Origin: Escherichia sp. ESNIH1
GTDB taxonomy: Bacteria; Pseudomonadota; Gammaproteobacteria; Enterobacterales; Enterobacteriaceae
NCBI GenBank assembly: GCA_002918705.1
Contig: PQKR01000003.1
Location: 62,001 to 126,000, forward strand
Reading direction: 5' to 3'
DNA: 64,000 nt
In this document: piece after piece, positions 7,863 through 16,442 of the stretch
Position numbering within the stretch: position 1 is the first letter of the stretch
Layout: each line of letters begins with the position of its first letter
The notes under the pieces: generated by a model
Seen by the model: the letters and a program-made list of their open reading frames with translations, nothing else
What the model was told of the DNA's origin: nothing
The model's database searches: none
Translations under genes and position numbers: made by a program

Positions 7863-10004
7863 TTACTTATTATTTTTCAGCACCTTAATTGTGTATCTGC
7901 CGTCCGCCTTGCGATATGCGCCGTGGATATCGGTCTCAAATCCAGGGTAGTGCGAGCCGATCTCGCATAACATCTGAATAAACTCCAGCACAGGACGATT
8001 CTTCTCCGTCAGCATTTCGCCCGGCATCACCAGCGGCACGCCCGGCGGATACGGCAGGATCATATTGGCATTGACGCGGCCAATCATCTCATCGATGTAC
8101 ACCTCTTCAACGTCACCGTTCAGCTCTTTCTGCCAGGCGGCCCACGGATTCATCACCATTTCTGGTAAGGTCTCAAAGGCGCGGTACATCAGTTCAGGCA
8201 GGTTATGCTTGCCAATCACCTCATGCATTCCCTGGGCCAGCTCCTGAATACGCATCTCTTGATAGAATTCTGGATCGAGCGCATAGAGCGCGGGCATCAT
8301 CTCCTTAATACGCTGGTTACTGTCGTACTCGCGCTTGAAGTCTGTTAGCGCCCGCAGCAGACTCAAGGCCTTGGTTTCATCTATGCCGATGCTGAACAGG
8401 AACAGCAGATTATAGGGGCCCGTTTTCTCTACCACGATGCCGTGCGAGTCGAGGTATTTCGAAACGATCCATGCCGGAATACCGCGCTCCGTCATTTTTC
8501 CCTGCTTATTCATTCCCGGCGTTAACAGCGTCACCTTCACCGGATCCAGGTGCATATGGTTGTCATCTATATTCCTGAATCCGTGCCAGCCATCCTCCCC
8601 TTTCAACGGCCAGCATTCGGCAGTGCTGATATCCTCGGGTTGCCAGACATCAAAGAACCAACCGTCACTCTCGGCACGAAGCTTTTTGATCTCCTGACGG
8701 AAGGAGATAGCGCGATCGATAGCGTCCTGCACCAGCCGTTTCCCCGCGCTGCCCTCCATCATCGCCGCCGCAGTTTCAATGGAGGCGACAATACCGTAGT
8801 GGGGCGAGGTCGAGGTGTGCATCATAAAGGATTCGTTAAAGGTCTCCTCGTTGAAGTCACCTTTAATGTGGATCATTGACGCCTGGGAGAACGCCGCCAG
8901 CAGCTTATGTGTCGACTGCGTTTCATAGATTACCTTGCCCTCTGTGCGCTCGCCGCTCATACCGCACAGCCCTTTATAGATAGGATTGAAATTGGTATAG
9001 GGCACCCATGCAGAATCAAAGTGGATCGAGTTCACCTCAAGGTTCTGCTTAATGAAGTCGGTGTCATAGAGCAGGCCGTCGTAGGTAGAGTTAGTGATCA
9101 CCGCATGCACCGGCCAGCTGGCTCCCGGCGTTGCGTCCACCTTCTGCTGAATTGAGACACGTGAAAACTCGCTCTGCGGAATGCCGCCCAGAATACCAAA
9201 GGCATTACGGGTAGGCCGTAGGTAGATGGGCGTAACGTCGCTCATCATCAGCAAATGCGTCAGGGATTTATGGCAGTTGCGATCGATCAGCACCGTGCTT
9301 TTCACCGGAGCAGAGTACATGCCAATGATTTTGTTGGCCGTGGAGGTGCCGTTGGTCACCATATAGCTCCGCTCGGCATTGAAGGTACGGGCGATATACT
9401 CCTCTGCCTCTCTGTGCGGACCGGAGTGATCCAGCAGCGACCCCAGCTCCGTCACCGATACCGAGATATCCGACTTCATGGTGTTGGCACCAAAGAAGTC
9501 GTAAAACAGGCTACCCACCGGGCTTTTCTGAAATGCGGTTCCTGACATATGGCCGGGCGTACAGAAGGTATATTTCCCCGCGTTCACATAGTTAAAGAGC
9601 GCCTTTGTGAGCGGCGGCAGAATTTTATCGTAGTAGGCTTCCGTAACCTGCTGGATTTTATTAGCAATATCGCACGCAACATCAAGCGCATACTCAAAAA
9701 AATGAATATTCGCATCCAGGTCACGCAGCGTAAGATCGAGTGCGCTGTTCTTATTGGCAAACATATACATCGGGAGACGATCGTTGAGAGCACTTATCTG
9801 CTGGGTCAGACTGAGGTTGTAGCTATCCCAGTCAACGATCACGCCGCAGATTTTGGCGTTATTGTTAATGAGCCCCAGCAGATCGTCTGCATCCTCAGGG
9901 TAGAGAATACGGAAATCCATTGCACCTAAGCGCTTGCTCAGCTCCTGCAGTGCGGTCTCTTTAAAAATAACGCCAGGGTGATTCATTATTGCTATGGTTT
10001 TCAT
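7863..10004 (-). CDS. cadA: CadA/LdcI-type inducible lysine decarboxylase
   Basis: PLP enzyme of the prokaryotic ornithine/lysine/arginine decarboxylase family (fold type I), converting lysine to cadaverine and CO2 and consuming a cytosolic proton. The 713 residues comprise a wing domain (1-130), the PLP core with FCTPGHMSGTAFQKSPVG (148-164), HFDSAW (328-333) and the PLP lysine K367 in STHKLLAAFSQ, and a C-terminal domain. It is closer to E. coli CadA than to LdcC by eye, though the wing domain is diverged. It is the second gene of an operon, 10 bases after the antiporter gene. The arrangement antiporter-decarboxylase is that of cadBA. Lysine as substrate is inferred from overall similarity. 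Confidence 0.9.
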   Translation of the reverse strand: MKTIAIMNHPGVIFKETALQELSKRLGAMDFRILYPEDADDLLGLINNNAKICGVIVDWDSYNLSLTQQISALNDRLPMYMFANKNSALDLTLRDLDANIHFFEYALDVACDIANKIQQVTEAYYDKILPPLTKALFNYVNAGKYTFCTPGHMSGTAFQKSPVGSLFYDFFGANTMKSDISVSVTELGSLLDHSGPHREAEEYIARTFNAERSYMVTNGTSTANKIIGMYSAPVKSTVLIDRNCHKSLTHLLMMSDVTPIYLRPTRNAFGILGGIPQSEFSRVSIQQKVDATPGASWPVHAVITNSTYDGLLYDTDFIKQNLEVNSIHFDSAWVPYTNFNPIYKGLCGMSGERTEGKVIYETQSTHKLLAAFSQASMIHIKGDFNEETFNESFMMHTSTSPHYGIVASIETAAAMMEGSAGKRLVQDAIDRAISFRQEIKKLRAESDGWFFDVWQPEDISTAECWPLKGEDGWHGFRNIDDNHMHLDPVKVTLLTPGMNKQGKMTERGIPAWIVSKYLDSHGIVVEKTGPYNLLFLFSIGIDETKALSLLRALTDFKREYDSNQRIKEMMPALYALDPEFYQEMRIQELAQGMHEVIGKHNLPELMYRAFETLPEMVMNPWAAWQKELNGDVEEVYIDEMIGRVNANMILPYPPGVPLVMPGEMLTEKNRPVLEFIQMLCEIGSHYPGFETDIHGAYRKADGRYTIKVLKNNK

Positions 10005-10014
10005 TTTAATATCC

Positions 10015-11334
10015 TTATTTAGTAATCAGAGTGTGTTTATCTTGCTTATCAATAAAAATTCCCCAGAACGACCAGCCTGCAAATGTGGTCAGCGCGCCGA
10101 GCATCATCGCCTCCTCTCCAGAGGCATAGAGGGCGTAGAAGCTGTAGACAGTGCCGATCAGGGCGGTGCAGGCGTTGATTCTGAACTGGGATTTGGTGAC
10201 CTCTGCCAGGCGCTGCATGGGAATAAGCGCCGCCATTGAGAGGACGTAGGGGATAAGGTTGGTAATAACCGCCAGATTAACCAGGCTGTTAAACTGTTTA
10301 TTCAGGGAGGGACTAATGGTCATTAGTGCCAGCAGCGTCTGGATAATGCCGAGAACGATCATGCCGACAACGGGCGCGTCGGCTTTCGTGACGCGGGAGA
10401 AAATAGGCGGGAAATAACCGATATCCGCCGAGGATTTAAAAACCCGGCCCACGGTAAACTGCCACCCCAACAGGGAACCGATACAGGCCAGGGTCATGAG
10501 CAACATCACCACTTTCCCGACGAAGGGGGTAAACATGCTGGCGTACGCCAGACCAAAAGGCGCGGTGGAGTTGAGCAGGTCGGCATTAGGCACGATGCCG
10601 GAGATGACATTCGTCGACAGGATATAGATGACGGCGCAGGCCAGCGTGCCGCCAAATACGGCGATAGGGACATTCTTTTGCGGGTTCTCGACCGCATCCA
10701 TATTCGCGCAGGCTGACTCCAGACCTAAAAACGCCCAGAGCGTCATTGAAATGGAGGTAGAGACTGCGGAGAAGAAGCTGCTGTGGTTAGGGTTCCATGC
10801 ACTGATGTAGAGCGAAGGTTTAAACCAGAACCAGCCGAAAATGCTCAGGCCAACAACCGGGATAATCACGCCCCAGACGGTCACGGAGCCAATACGCCCG
10901 GTGATTTTTGCCCCGCCAAAGTTACAGATGGTGGTCACCCAAATAACCGCGATGGTCGCCATGCATGCCCCCACCGGCGAGAGAACCACGCCGAGAAGAT
11001 CGCTGCCGTAACCTACCGCAGAAATGGCGATGGCAATATTGGCAATTAACAGGCTAATCGCATAGGTATAGTTAGAAATAAAGTTTCCGGACTTACCAAA
11101 TGCATATTCTGCATAGCCGCCCATGCCGCCGCTTTTTTGGCTAAACAGGCCACACTTAGAGAAAGCGTAGGCTAGCGCCAGCGATCCCAACGCCGTGACG
11201 AACCACGACAGAATAGATATTGTTCCTACTTCAGCTAATTTCGTCGGCAGCATAATAATTCCCGACCCCATCATATTAACGGCTGTTAATACGGTGAGCT
11301 GAAGCACACCCATTTTATTTCCAGGCTGACTCAT
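10015..11334 (-). CDS. PotE-type amino acid/polyamine antiporter paired with the lysine decarboxylase
   Basis: A 439-residue APC-superfamily antiporter with about 12 hydrophobic segments. It follows E. coli PotE (putrescine/ornithine exchanger) closely: KMGVLQLTVLTAVNMMGSGIIMLPTKLAEVGTIS at the N-terminus, GGMGGYAEYAFGKSGNF near 90 and SMTLWAFLGLESACANMDAVENP near 200. It resembles CadB much less, although it stands where cadB would stand. It should exchange external substrate for the diamine made by the neighbouring decarboxylase, giving acid resistance or polyamine export. Whether it prefers lysine/cadaverine or ornithine/putrescine is not decided by the sequence. Confidence 0.88.
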   Translation of the reverse strand: MSQPGNKMGVLQLTVLTAVNMMGSGIIMLPTKLAEVGTISILSWFVTALGSLALAYAFSKCGLFSQKSGGMGGYAEYAFGKSGNFISNYTYAISLLIANIAIAISAVGYGSDLLGVVLSPVGACMATIAVIWVTTICNFGGAKITGRIGSVTVWGVIIPVVGLSIFGWFWFKPSLYISAWNPNHSSFFSAVSTSISMTLWAFLGLESACANMDAVENPQKNVPIAVFGGTLACAVIYILSTNVISGIVPNADLLNSTAPFGLAYASMFTPFVGKVVMLLMTLACIGSLLGWQFTVGRVFKSSADIGYFPPIFSRVTKADAPVVGMIVLGIIQTLLALMTISPSLNKQFNSLVNLAVITNLIPYVLSMAALIPMQRLAEVTKSQFRINACTALIGTVYSFYALYASGEEAMMLGALTTFAGWSFWGIFIDKQDKHTLITK

Positions 11335-11366
11335 AATGCCCTCTTACAGATATAAAAATAGATTGC

Positions 11367-11385
11367 CAGTAATATTTAATTACTG
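11367..11385. promoter_or_regulatory. Inverted repeat before the antiporter-decarboxylase operon
   Basis: CAGTAAT (11367-11373) and ATTACTG (11379-11385) form a perfect 7-bp inverted repeat with a 5-base spacer, 33 bases before the antiporter start at 11334. It is a candidate operator, possibly for one of the two HTH proteins encoded upstream; no protein assignment can be made. Confidence 0.4.
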
Positions 11386-11465
11386 TCCTGTTGATAATGC
11401 GTTTTTTACTGCGCTGAAATATTCATGGCACGGCGTTGTTTATAGTTCGCCAGCAGGTGCCTCTG

Positions 11466-11705
11466 TCAGTGCGTATCCTTCTGCCTGGCATAACGGCTGG
11501 GCCAGATCTGCGCGGGTTCTACACCAATCGCGTCGGCAATAATGCGTTCTGCTTTTGGGTAGGCGCGTGAGAGCACATTTTTTAAGGTGTCCGGTTTGAG
11601 ACCGGCCTGAATCGACAGCTCCCGAATTGAGTAGCCGCGCTTGTGAAGCGCGGCGACAATGTCGATACGACACCAGTCAGCCTGCGTGGCTTCAACTTTA
11701 CTCAT
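11466..11705 (-). CDS. Ner/Nlp-type winged-helix regulator
   Basis: A 79-residue DNA-binding protein of the Ner-like family (phage Mu Ner, enteric Nlp/SfsB). Key pattern: DWCRIDIVAALHKRGYSIRELSIQAGLKPDTLKNVLSRAYPKAERIIADAIGVEPAQIWPSRY, with the helix-turn-helix at about 27-45 and the family ending IWPSRY. The start at 11705 is used; a longer alternative frame begins elsewhere and lacks the family's N-terminus. It points the same way as the antiporter operon, 131 bases upstream of it, and is divergent from the CI-like gene, so it is a natural candidate to regulate one or both. Confidence 0.8.
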   Translation of the reverse strand: MSKVEATQADWCRIDIVAALHKRGYSIRELSIQAGLKPDTLKNVLSRAYPKAERIIADAIGVEPAQIWPSRYARQKDTH

Positions 11706-11734
11706 AATTCATCTAACCTCTTGTTCAACCCTAT

Positions 11735-11798
11735 GGGATAATCCCGAACGTTAATCACCAGGTGTTAACGTGGGCGTATCATTGATCTCTTTTGAGAT
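11735..11798. promoter_or_regulatory. Candidate operators between the divergent HTH genes
   Basis: The region holds GGGATAATCCC (11735-11745) and TTGATCTCTTTTGAGAT (11782-11798), in which ATCTC and GAGAT form an inverted repeat. The second motif recurs with one change at 12464-12480 in front of the lysU-like gene. Confidence 0.45.
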
Positions 11799-11893
11799 GA
11801 ATAAAAGCGTTATTTGAAGAATTTGTGATTCTAAACTCGTTTTGTGGTCTCTATGAAGATCAGACTACCTAAACCGTCGCGGATGGACTAACA

Positions 11894-12424
11894 ATGGAAG
11901 GCGAAGAGACAATTTCTTACCGTACAGCCGGGCAAGAGACGCTGGCGGACAGGCTAAGACTCCTGATTGGCAGCCGCAGTACCCGGGCGGCCGCTGAAGA
12001 GTGGCAGCTACCCTACTCCACGCTGAATAACTACATCAGCCGCGGAACCGACCCCTCCTTTAATGTGGCAATAAAAATTGCCGAGCGGGAGAATGTCTCC
12101 CTGGAGTGGCTGGCGTACGGCGGCACCCAGCGTACACCCCGCGCCCTGAGCGAGAATGAGGCCCGGTGGCATGCTACGTCCAGGCCGGTTGACGATCCGC
12201 TGCAGTTCGCCTGGTCTATGGTCTATTCATCGCTCGACGACAGCGAGCGTGAGGCGCTGCTGCGCGTTATTCATAAAGAGGGCGTGCAGGGGATCATGAG
12301 CCATGCCGAGATCTTCGGCCCGCTGGCGCGGCATATTGCCTCGCTCTCCACCAGCGAAAAGAACCGGTTTATGCATGAGGCGATGTTGATTATCGATAAG
12401 ATCAGGCGCGAGGCATCCGCATGA
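11894..12424 (+). CDS. CI-like HTH transcriptional regulator
   Basis: A 176-residue protein with an N-terminal helix-turn-helix like phage CI/C repressors at about 15-60 (ADRLRLLIGSRSTRAAAEEWQLPYSTLNNYISRGTDPSFNVAIKIAERENVSLEWLAYG). The C-terminal 100 residues are helical and not a LexA-type peptidase: no Ala-Gly cleavage site or Ser-Lys dyad is apparent. No phage genes surround it, so it looks like a domesticated regulator. It lies between a Ner-like gene and a lysU-like gene and has a shared motif (TTGATCTCTTTTGAGAT) upstream. The ribosome site before 11894 is weak. Confidence 0.75.
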   Translation: MEGEETISYRTAGQETLADRLRLLIGSRSTRAAAEEWQLPYSTLNNYISRGTDPSFNVAIKIAERENVSLEWLAYGGTQRTPRALSENEARWHATSRPVDDPLQFAWSMVYSSLDDSEREALLRVIHKEGVQGIMSHAEIFGPLARHIASLSTSEKNRFMHEAMLIIDKIRREASA

Positions 12425-12463
12425 TGCTTATTAGAGGTTCTGCTAACCCTAATTAAGATCATT

Positions 12464-12480
12464 TTGATCTCTTTTTAGAT
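12464..12480 (+). promoter_or_regulatory. Second copy of the shared motif, upstream of lysU-like gene
   Basis: TTGATCTCTTTTTAGAT matches TTGATCTCTTTTGAGAT at 11782-11798 in 16 of 17 bases. Both are followed by an A-rich segment and a CG(C/T)T. It lies 70 bases before the lysU-like start, so both the regulator and the synthetase may share one control signal. Confidence 0.45.
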
Positions 12481-12550
12481 AAAAACGCTTGCTTTTGCCT
12501 TGCGCCTGGCCGTAGATTGTTGTGAAAACAGCGATACACAAGGAGGGGCT

Positions 12551-14062
12551 ATGAGCGAAGAGAGAGCAGTGTTTGAACACGCGGTAACGGGCGAACGGGA
12601 AGTGCGCCGCGAAAAACTGGCGCAGCTACGTGCGGAGGGCATCGCTTTCCCAAACGATTTTCGCCGGAACAGAACTGCAGACGAGCTTTATAAGCGCTAT
12701 GGGGGTTGTGAAAGCGCTACGCTACAGGCTGAAAATATTCAGGTGGCCATAGCCGGTCGCGTAATGTCACGCCGCCTCATGGGCAAAGCGGCCTTTTTGG
12801 TTCTGCAGGACTGCGGCGGAAAAATTCAGGTCTATGCTGCCCAGTCCTCTTTAGGTGAGTCGCCCTATCAGCAGCACGTTAAGCGCTGCGATCTAGGTGA
12901 TATTATTGGCGTCGAGGGCACGCTGTTTAAGACCCAAACCGGCGAGCTCATCCTACGCGCTATGCGGCTCGTGCCGCTGACCAAAGCCCTGCGGCCGCTT
13001 CCCGATAAGTTTCATGGCTTAGCCGATCGTGAGATGCGTTACCGACAGCGCTATCTGGACCTGATCGTCAACGACAGCGCACGCCAAACCTTTGTGACTC
13101 GTTCGAAGATCCTTAGCGCCATTCGCACGTTTATGCAGGCGCGCGGCTTTCTGGAAGTAGAGACGCCGATGATGCAGCCTATTCCCGGCGGTGCTTCAGC
13201 CCGGCCTTTCATGACCCACCATAATGCGCTTGACCAGCAGATGTACCTGCGTATTTCACCTGAGCTCTATCTAAAAAGGCTGGTGGTGGGCGGCTTCGAA
13301 AGGGTATTCGAAATCAACCGCAATTTTCGCAATGAGGGCATTTCAGTCCGCCATAATCCAGAATTCACCATGATGGAGATGTATGAGGCCTATGCCGACT
13401 ACAACGACCTTATTACCTTCACCGAATCGCTCTTCCGGCACGTTGCCGAGACGGTATTAGGCACCACAACTGTTCACTACGGCGACTGGACGTTTGATTT
13501 TGGCCAGCCGTTTGTCCGTCTGACCATGACCGACGCGATCCTCCGCTACGGCGACGGTATTGTCCCTGCGGATCTGGCGTCGTTGGAAGCGGCGCGGAGT
13601 CTCGCCGACCGCTTAGGCATTGAGATTAATGCGGGCTGGGGACATGGCCGTCTCATCGCCGAACTCTTCGACGCGATCGCTGAGAAGCAGCTTATTCAGC
13701 CTACGTTCATTACCGAGTACCCGGCGGAGGTCTCCCCGCTAGCGCGTAGAAACGACGCCAATCCGGACATCACCGATCGCTTTGAGTTTTTCATTGGCGG
13801 TAGAGAGATTGGCAACGGCTTTTCCGAGCTTAACGACGCCGAAGATCAGGCCGAGCGTTTTAGAGAGCAGGTGAAGGCGAAAGAGGCAGGAGATGACGAG
13901 GCGATGTTCTATGATGAGGACTACGTAACGGCGCTTGAATATGGATTACCCCCCACCGCCGGGCTCGGTATTGGTATCGATCGCATGGTAATGCTGTTCA
14001 CTAACGCCCCCTCCATTCGCGATGTGATCCTTTTCCCGGCGCTGCGTCCGGTTAAACAGTAG
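12551..14062 (+). CDS. lysU: Lysyl-tRNA synthetase, class II, LysU-like second copy
   Basis: Charges tRNA-Lys with lysine. The 503 residues match class II LysRS: OB-fold anticodon domain (about 60-150), motif 2 with [26 protein letters not shown], and motif 3 with [15 protein letters not shown]. The start at 12551 follows AGGAGG; an upstream in-frame Met (12500) is rejected. It is clearly diverged from enteric LysS/LysU (for example [16 protein letters not shown] is kept but the N-terminal third differs), suggesting the inducible/accessory paralogue rather than the housekeeping lysS. In E. coli lysU also lies next to the cad operon, and LysU-type enzymes make Ap4A; that role here is inference. 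Confidence 0.85.
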   Translation: MSEERAVFEHAVTGEREVRREKLAQLRAEGIAFPNDFRRNRTADELYKRYGGCESATLQAENIQVAIAGRVMSRRLMGKAAFLVLQDCGGKIQVYAAQSSLGESPYQQHVKRCDLGDIIGVEGTLFKTQTGELILRAMRLVPLTKALRPLPDKFHGLADREMRYRQRYLDLIVNDSARQTFVTRSKILSAIRTFMQARGFLEVETPMMQPIPGGASARPFMTHHNALDQQMYLRISPELYLKRLVVGGFERVFEINRNFRNEGISVRHNPEFTMMEMYEAYADYNDLITFTESLFRHVAETVLGTTTVHYGDWTFDFGQPFVRLTMTDAILRYGDGIVPADLASLEAARSLADRLGIEINAGWGHGRLIAELFDAIAEKQLIQPTFITEYPAEVSPLARRNDANPDITDRFEFFIGGREIGNGFSELNDAEDQAERFREQVKAKEAGDDEAMFYDEDYVTALEYGLPPTAGLGIGIDRMVMLFTNAPSIRDVILFPALRPVKQ

Positions 14063-14099
14063 TTATTTATCAATAAATACGCTCAACAGGAGGAGTGAA

Positions 14100-14357
14100 T
14101 TGTGCAGCATTATTATCCACTACAACGTCAATACCGGCTGCCTCTGTACGCTTAATGAAAAGGGGGAATTTACGCTTGCTACCACCTTAACCGGCTGCAA
14201 GGTATTATCTGGCGATCTCCTCAGCAGTAATATGGAGTGTTATGGCCAGACAACGGTGTTGAATTTATCATCAAACCTTACACTGGATATTGATATTAAA
14301 TATCGAACCCGTTCGGAAGCGCACGCGGTCAATTTGTTACAGAAAATGACACAATAA
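14100..14357 (+). CDS. Small hypothetical protein downstream of lysU-like gene
   Basis: An 85-residue cytoplasmic protein I do not recognise. It starts with TTG at 14100, supported by AGGAGG at 14088-14093 with six bases of spacing, 37 bases after the synthetase stop, so it is probably in the same transcript. The sequence (MCSIIIHYNVNTGCLCTLNEKGEFTLATTLTG) suggests a small beta-rich fold; three cysteines fall within the first 35 residues. No signal peptide or membrane segment. Confidence 0.6.
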   Translation: MCSIIIHYNVNTGCLCTLNEKGEFTLATTLTGCKVLSGDLLSSNMECYGQTTVLNLSSNLTLDIDIKYRTRSEAHAVNLLQKMTQ

Positions 14358-14498
14358 ATTGCTTTTCTTCTCTATGTTAGGGATTAGTTTTCGGCTGTGG
14401 CGAGCTAATCCCTTTGCAAAATAAGCGCGATCCGATTTGCACTCTCAGCCTGACGGCATATCTTTAAATATACCCAATGGCAACCGAGGAGTGAACAG

Positions 14499-15101
14499 AT
14501 GGCAAAGGTTCTGGTTCTTTATTATTCCATGTATGGGCACATTGAAACCCTGGCGCAGGCCGTGGCTGAGGGCGCAGGAAAGGTAGAGGGCGTCGAGGTG
14601 GTCGTTAAGCGCGTACCAGAGACCATGCCGCAGGAGCTGTTCGAAAAATCGGGCGGTAAGGCGCAGACAGCCCCGGTGGCTACCCCGCAGGAGCTGGCCG
14701 ATTACGACGCCATTATCGTGGGCACCCCAACGCGCTTCGGTAACATGTCCGGGCAGATGCGTACCTTTTTTGACCAGACAGGTGGGCTGTGGGCGTCCGG
14801 CGCACTCTACGGCAAAGTCGCCAGCGTATTCAGCTCCACCGGTACGGGCGGCGGTCAGGAACACACGATTACTTCGACATGGACTACGCTTGCACATCAT
14901 GGGATGGTAATTGTGCCTATCGGCTATGGCACAAAAGAGCTGTTTGACATCTCTGAAGTACGCGGCGGTACACCATACGGCGCGACGACCATTGCGGGTG
15001 GAGACGGCTCCCGTCAACCCAGCGAGGAAGAGTTAGCCATTGCCCGCTATCAGGGTGAGTATGTGGCTGGACTGACCGTTAAGTTAAAAGATAAACCCTA
15101 A
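14499..15101 (+). CDS. wrbA: NAD(P)H:quinone oxidoreductase WrbA
   Basis: Tetrameric FMN flavodoxin-like enzyme that reduces quinones by two electrons, protecting against oxidative stress; RpoS-dependent in E. coli. The 200 residues match enteric WrbA: FMN phosphate loop [13 protein letters not shown] (8-20), [24 protein letters not shown] (about 76-99) and [10 protein letters not shown] (about 112-121). A GAGG-type ribosome site precedes the ATG. It is 13 bases before yccJ, the usual enteric pair. Confidence 0.97.
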   Translation: MAKVLVLYYSMYGHIETLAQAVAEGAGKVEGVEVVVKRVPETMPQELFEKSGGKAQTAPVATPQELADYDAIIVGTPTRFGNMSGQMRTFFDQTGGLWASGALYGKVASVFSSTGTGGGQEHTITSTWTTLAHHGMVIVPIGYGTKELFDISEVRGGTPYGATTIAGGDGSRQPSEEELAIARYQGEYVAGLTVKLKDKP

Positions 15102-15114
15102 CAGGAGAAGTAAG

Positions 15115-15342
15115 ATGCCAAATCAGGAAGCAAAAGCTCATCACGTCGGCGAATGGGCAAGTATCCGTAATACTTCGCCAGAAATTGCCGAAGCCATTTT
15201 TGAAGTTGCCAACTATGACGAGAAGCTGGCAGAGCAGATCTGGGAAGAGGGAAACGATGAAGTACTGATTCGTGCCTTTAAGAAAACCGATGCGGATTCA
15301 CTGTTCTGGGGTGAACAAACCATTGAGCGTAAAAACGTCTGA
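15115..15342 (+). CDS. yccJ: YccJ family protein
   Basis: A 75-residue acidic protein of unknown function that accompanies wrbA in enterobacteria. The sequence ([34 protein letters not shown]) follows YccJ. It has AGGAG upstream and a GC-rich hairpin (15354-15371) after the stop. Confidence 0.93.
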   Translation: MPNQEAKAHHVGEWASIRNTSPEIAEAIFEVANYDEKLAEQIWEEGNDEVLIRAFKKTDADSLFWGEQTIERKNV

Positions 15343-15353
15343 TCCCCATGCCT

Positions 15354-15371
15354 CCCCTGCTTAAGCAGGGG
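15354..15371. terminator. Hairpin between yccJ and the convergent hypothetical gene
   Basis: CCCCTGC and GCAGGGG form a perfect 7-bp stem around TTAA. The following bases are only weakly T-rich, so it may serve both converging transcripts. Confidence 0.55.
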
Positions 15372-15384
15372 GGTATCTCATTTC

Positions 15385-15912
15385 CTACCAGCCTAATGCC
15401 GTTCTGATTTCTCGCCGATAGCGCGTATCTATCTGTTCCGGTACCTGCTGAATATAGCTTTTCGCATGTTCCCCCTCCTCTCCCGTTAGCGTCCGCAGAT
15501 AAGCGATTGCCGCTTCTGGCGTCGGGACTTTGCCCTCAATATCATCAATGCGTGCCGGGAGCGCCGTCCAGATAAGGGCATCGATGCCGCGAGGCCGCGC
15601 CCAGTCGGCGAGCAGCCCAGATGACTGAGGAGAGAGGGTCAACGATCCAACCCCATCCACCCGCTCCTCCGGGATCCCCTCCCGCTCGCGCAGCGCCTGG
15701 CAAGCCTCGCTGAGAGAGTGGGTGGCAAGGGTCGCCCAAAGCACCGGAACAGGCGTTGCGTTAATGCAGATGGCGGTAGCCAGCTCCCCGCCGTCGCTGA
15801 TGCGCGTAAACTCGATGGGCAGTTCCGGGCCATCAGCCTGCCACTCACCCGCTACCGGCAGCGCGCCAGATTTCCACACCAGCGATCCCCACCCAAGACA
15901 AACAATTTTCAT
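15385..15912 (-). CDS. Hypothetical protein with a GGCT-like N-terminal motif
   Basis: A 175-residue cytoplasmic protein. It starts MKIVCLGWGSLVW, which recalls the substrate loop (YGSL) of the gamma-glutamylcyclotransferase-like fold, but the rest gives no clear catalytic glutamate to my eye, so no activity is claimed. A good ribosome site (AGGAG) precedes the ATG at 15912. It converges with wrbA-yccJ and stands alone. Confidence 0.65.
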   Translation of the reverse strand: MKIVCLGWGSLVWKSGALPVAGEWQADGPELPIEFTRISDGGELATAICINATPVPVLWATLATHSLSEACQALREREGIPEERVDGVGSLTLSPQSSGLLADWARPRGIDALIWTALPARIDDIEGKVPTPEAAIAYLRTLTGEEGEHAKSYIQQVPEQIDTRYRREIRTALGW

Positions 15913-16034
15913 CAGTATTGCTCCTGTACATGCTTAAAACCGCCATTAAAGCTTTAACTATGAACGTGATAAAGCGCAACCCGAAAGCGATGTATTTTGC
16001 TTTACCTTGGCTGGCAAGCCTTCTATAGTAACGC

Positions 16035-16050
16035 CTGTATATATAACCAG
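16035..16050 (+). promoter_or_regulatory. LexA (SOS) box of the msgA-like gene
   Basis: CTGTATATATAACCAG has the CTG-N10-CAG frame and the TATATATA core of the SOS box. It lies 18 bases before the GTG start of the DinI-like gene. Confidence 0.85.
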
Positions 16051-16067
16051 GCTTCGAGGGTAGATGT

Positions 16068-16307
16068 GTGTTTGTTGAATTAGTGTATGACAAGCGAAAC
16101 GTGGCCGGGCTGCCGGGCGCGCGTGAAATTATCCTGGACGAGCTAACGCGCCGGGTTCACCGCATCTTCCCGGACGCTGAGGTGCGCGTTAAACCGATGC
16201 AGGCTAACGGGCTAAACAGCGACGCCAGTAAAAGCGACAGAGAGAAACTGAACCGCATGCTGGAAGAGATGTTTGAAGAGGCCGACATGTGGCTTGTGGC
16301 AGAATAA
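16068..16307 (+). CDS. msgA: DinI-family protein, MsgA-like
   Basis: A 79-residue acidic protein of the DinI family, which modulates RecA in the SOS response; the Salmonella relative is MsgA. It matches MsgA throughout (MFVELVYDKRNVAGLPGAREIILDELTRRVH) and ends with the family signature EEMFEEADMWLVAE. The start is GTG at 16068; ATG at 16064 is out of frame. A LexA box stands just upstream and an intrinsic terminator directly after, so it is a single SOS gene. Confidence 0.9.
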   Translation: MFVELVYDKRNVAGLPGAREIILDELTRRVHRIFPDAEVRVKPMQANGLNSDASKSDREKLNRMLEEMFEEADMWLVAE

Positions 16308-16328
16308 AACCGCTTCGGCGGTTTTTTT
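16306..16328 (+). terminator. Intrinsic terminator of msgA-like gene
   Basis: AAAACCGC and GCGGTTTT pair around the stable TTCG loop, with a run of seven T. It begins at the stop codon. Confidence 0.93.
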
Positions 16329-16442
16329 ATATGTGTCATACTCGTGTACACAGAAGAGATTTAAATATTCACTACCCAAATAATATTAATCTCATTTATT
16401 TATACACCGCCAGGCATTATCTTTCAGACGGAAACAAGAGAT

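Noticed and set aside
10015-11334. Annotation of the antiporter as CadB
   Set aside because: Position suggests cadB, but the sequence follows PotE far more closely from the N-terminus onward.
11466-12424. Prophage remnant suggested by Ner-like and CI-like genes
   Set aside because: No integrase, structural or lysis genes nearby; both proteins sit in a metabolic block and seem to be domesticated regulators.
14445-15017. 190-codon reverse ORF over wrbA
   Set aside because: Antisense shadow of a certain gene.
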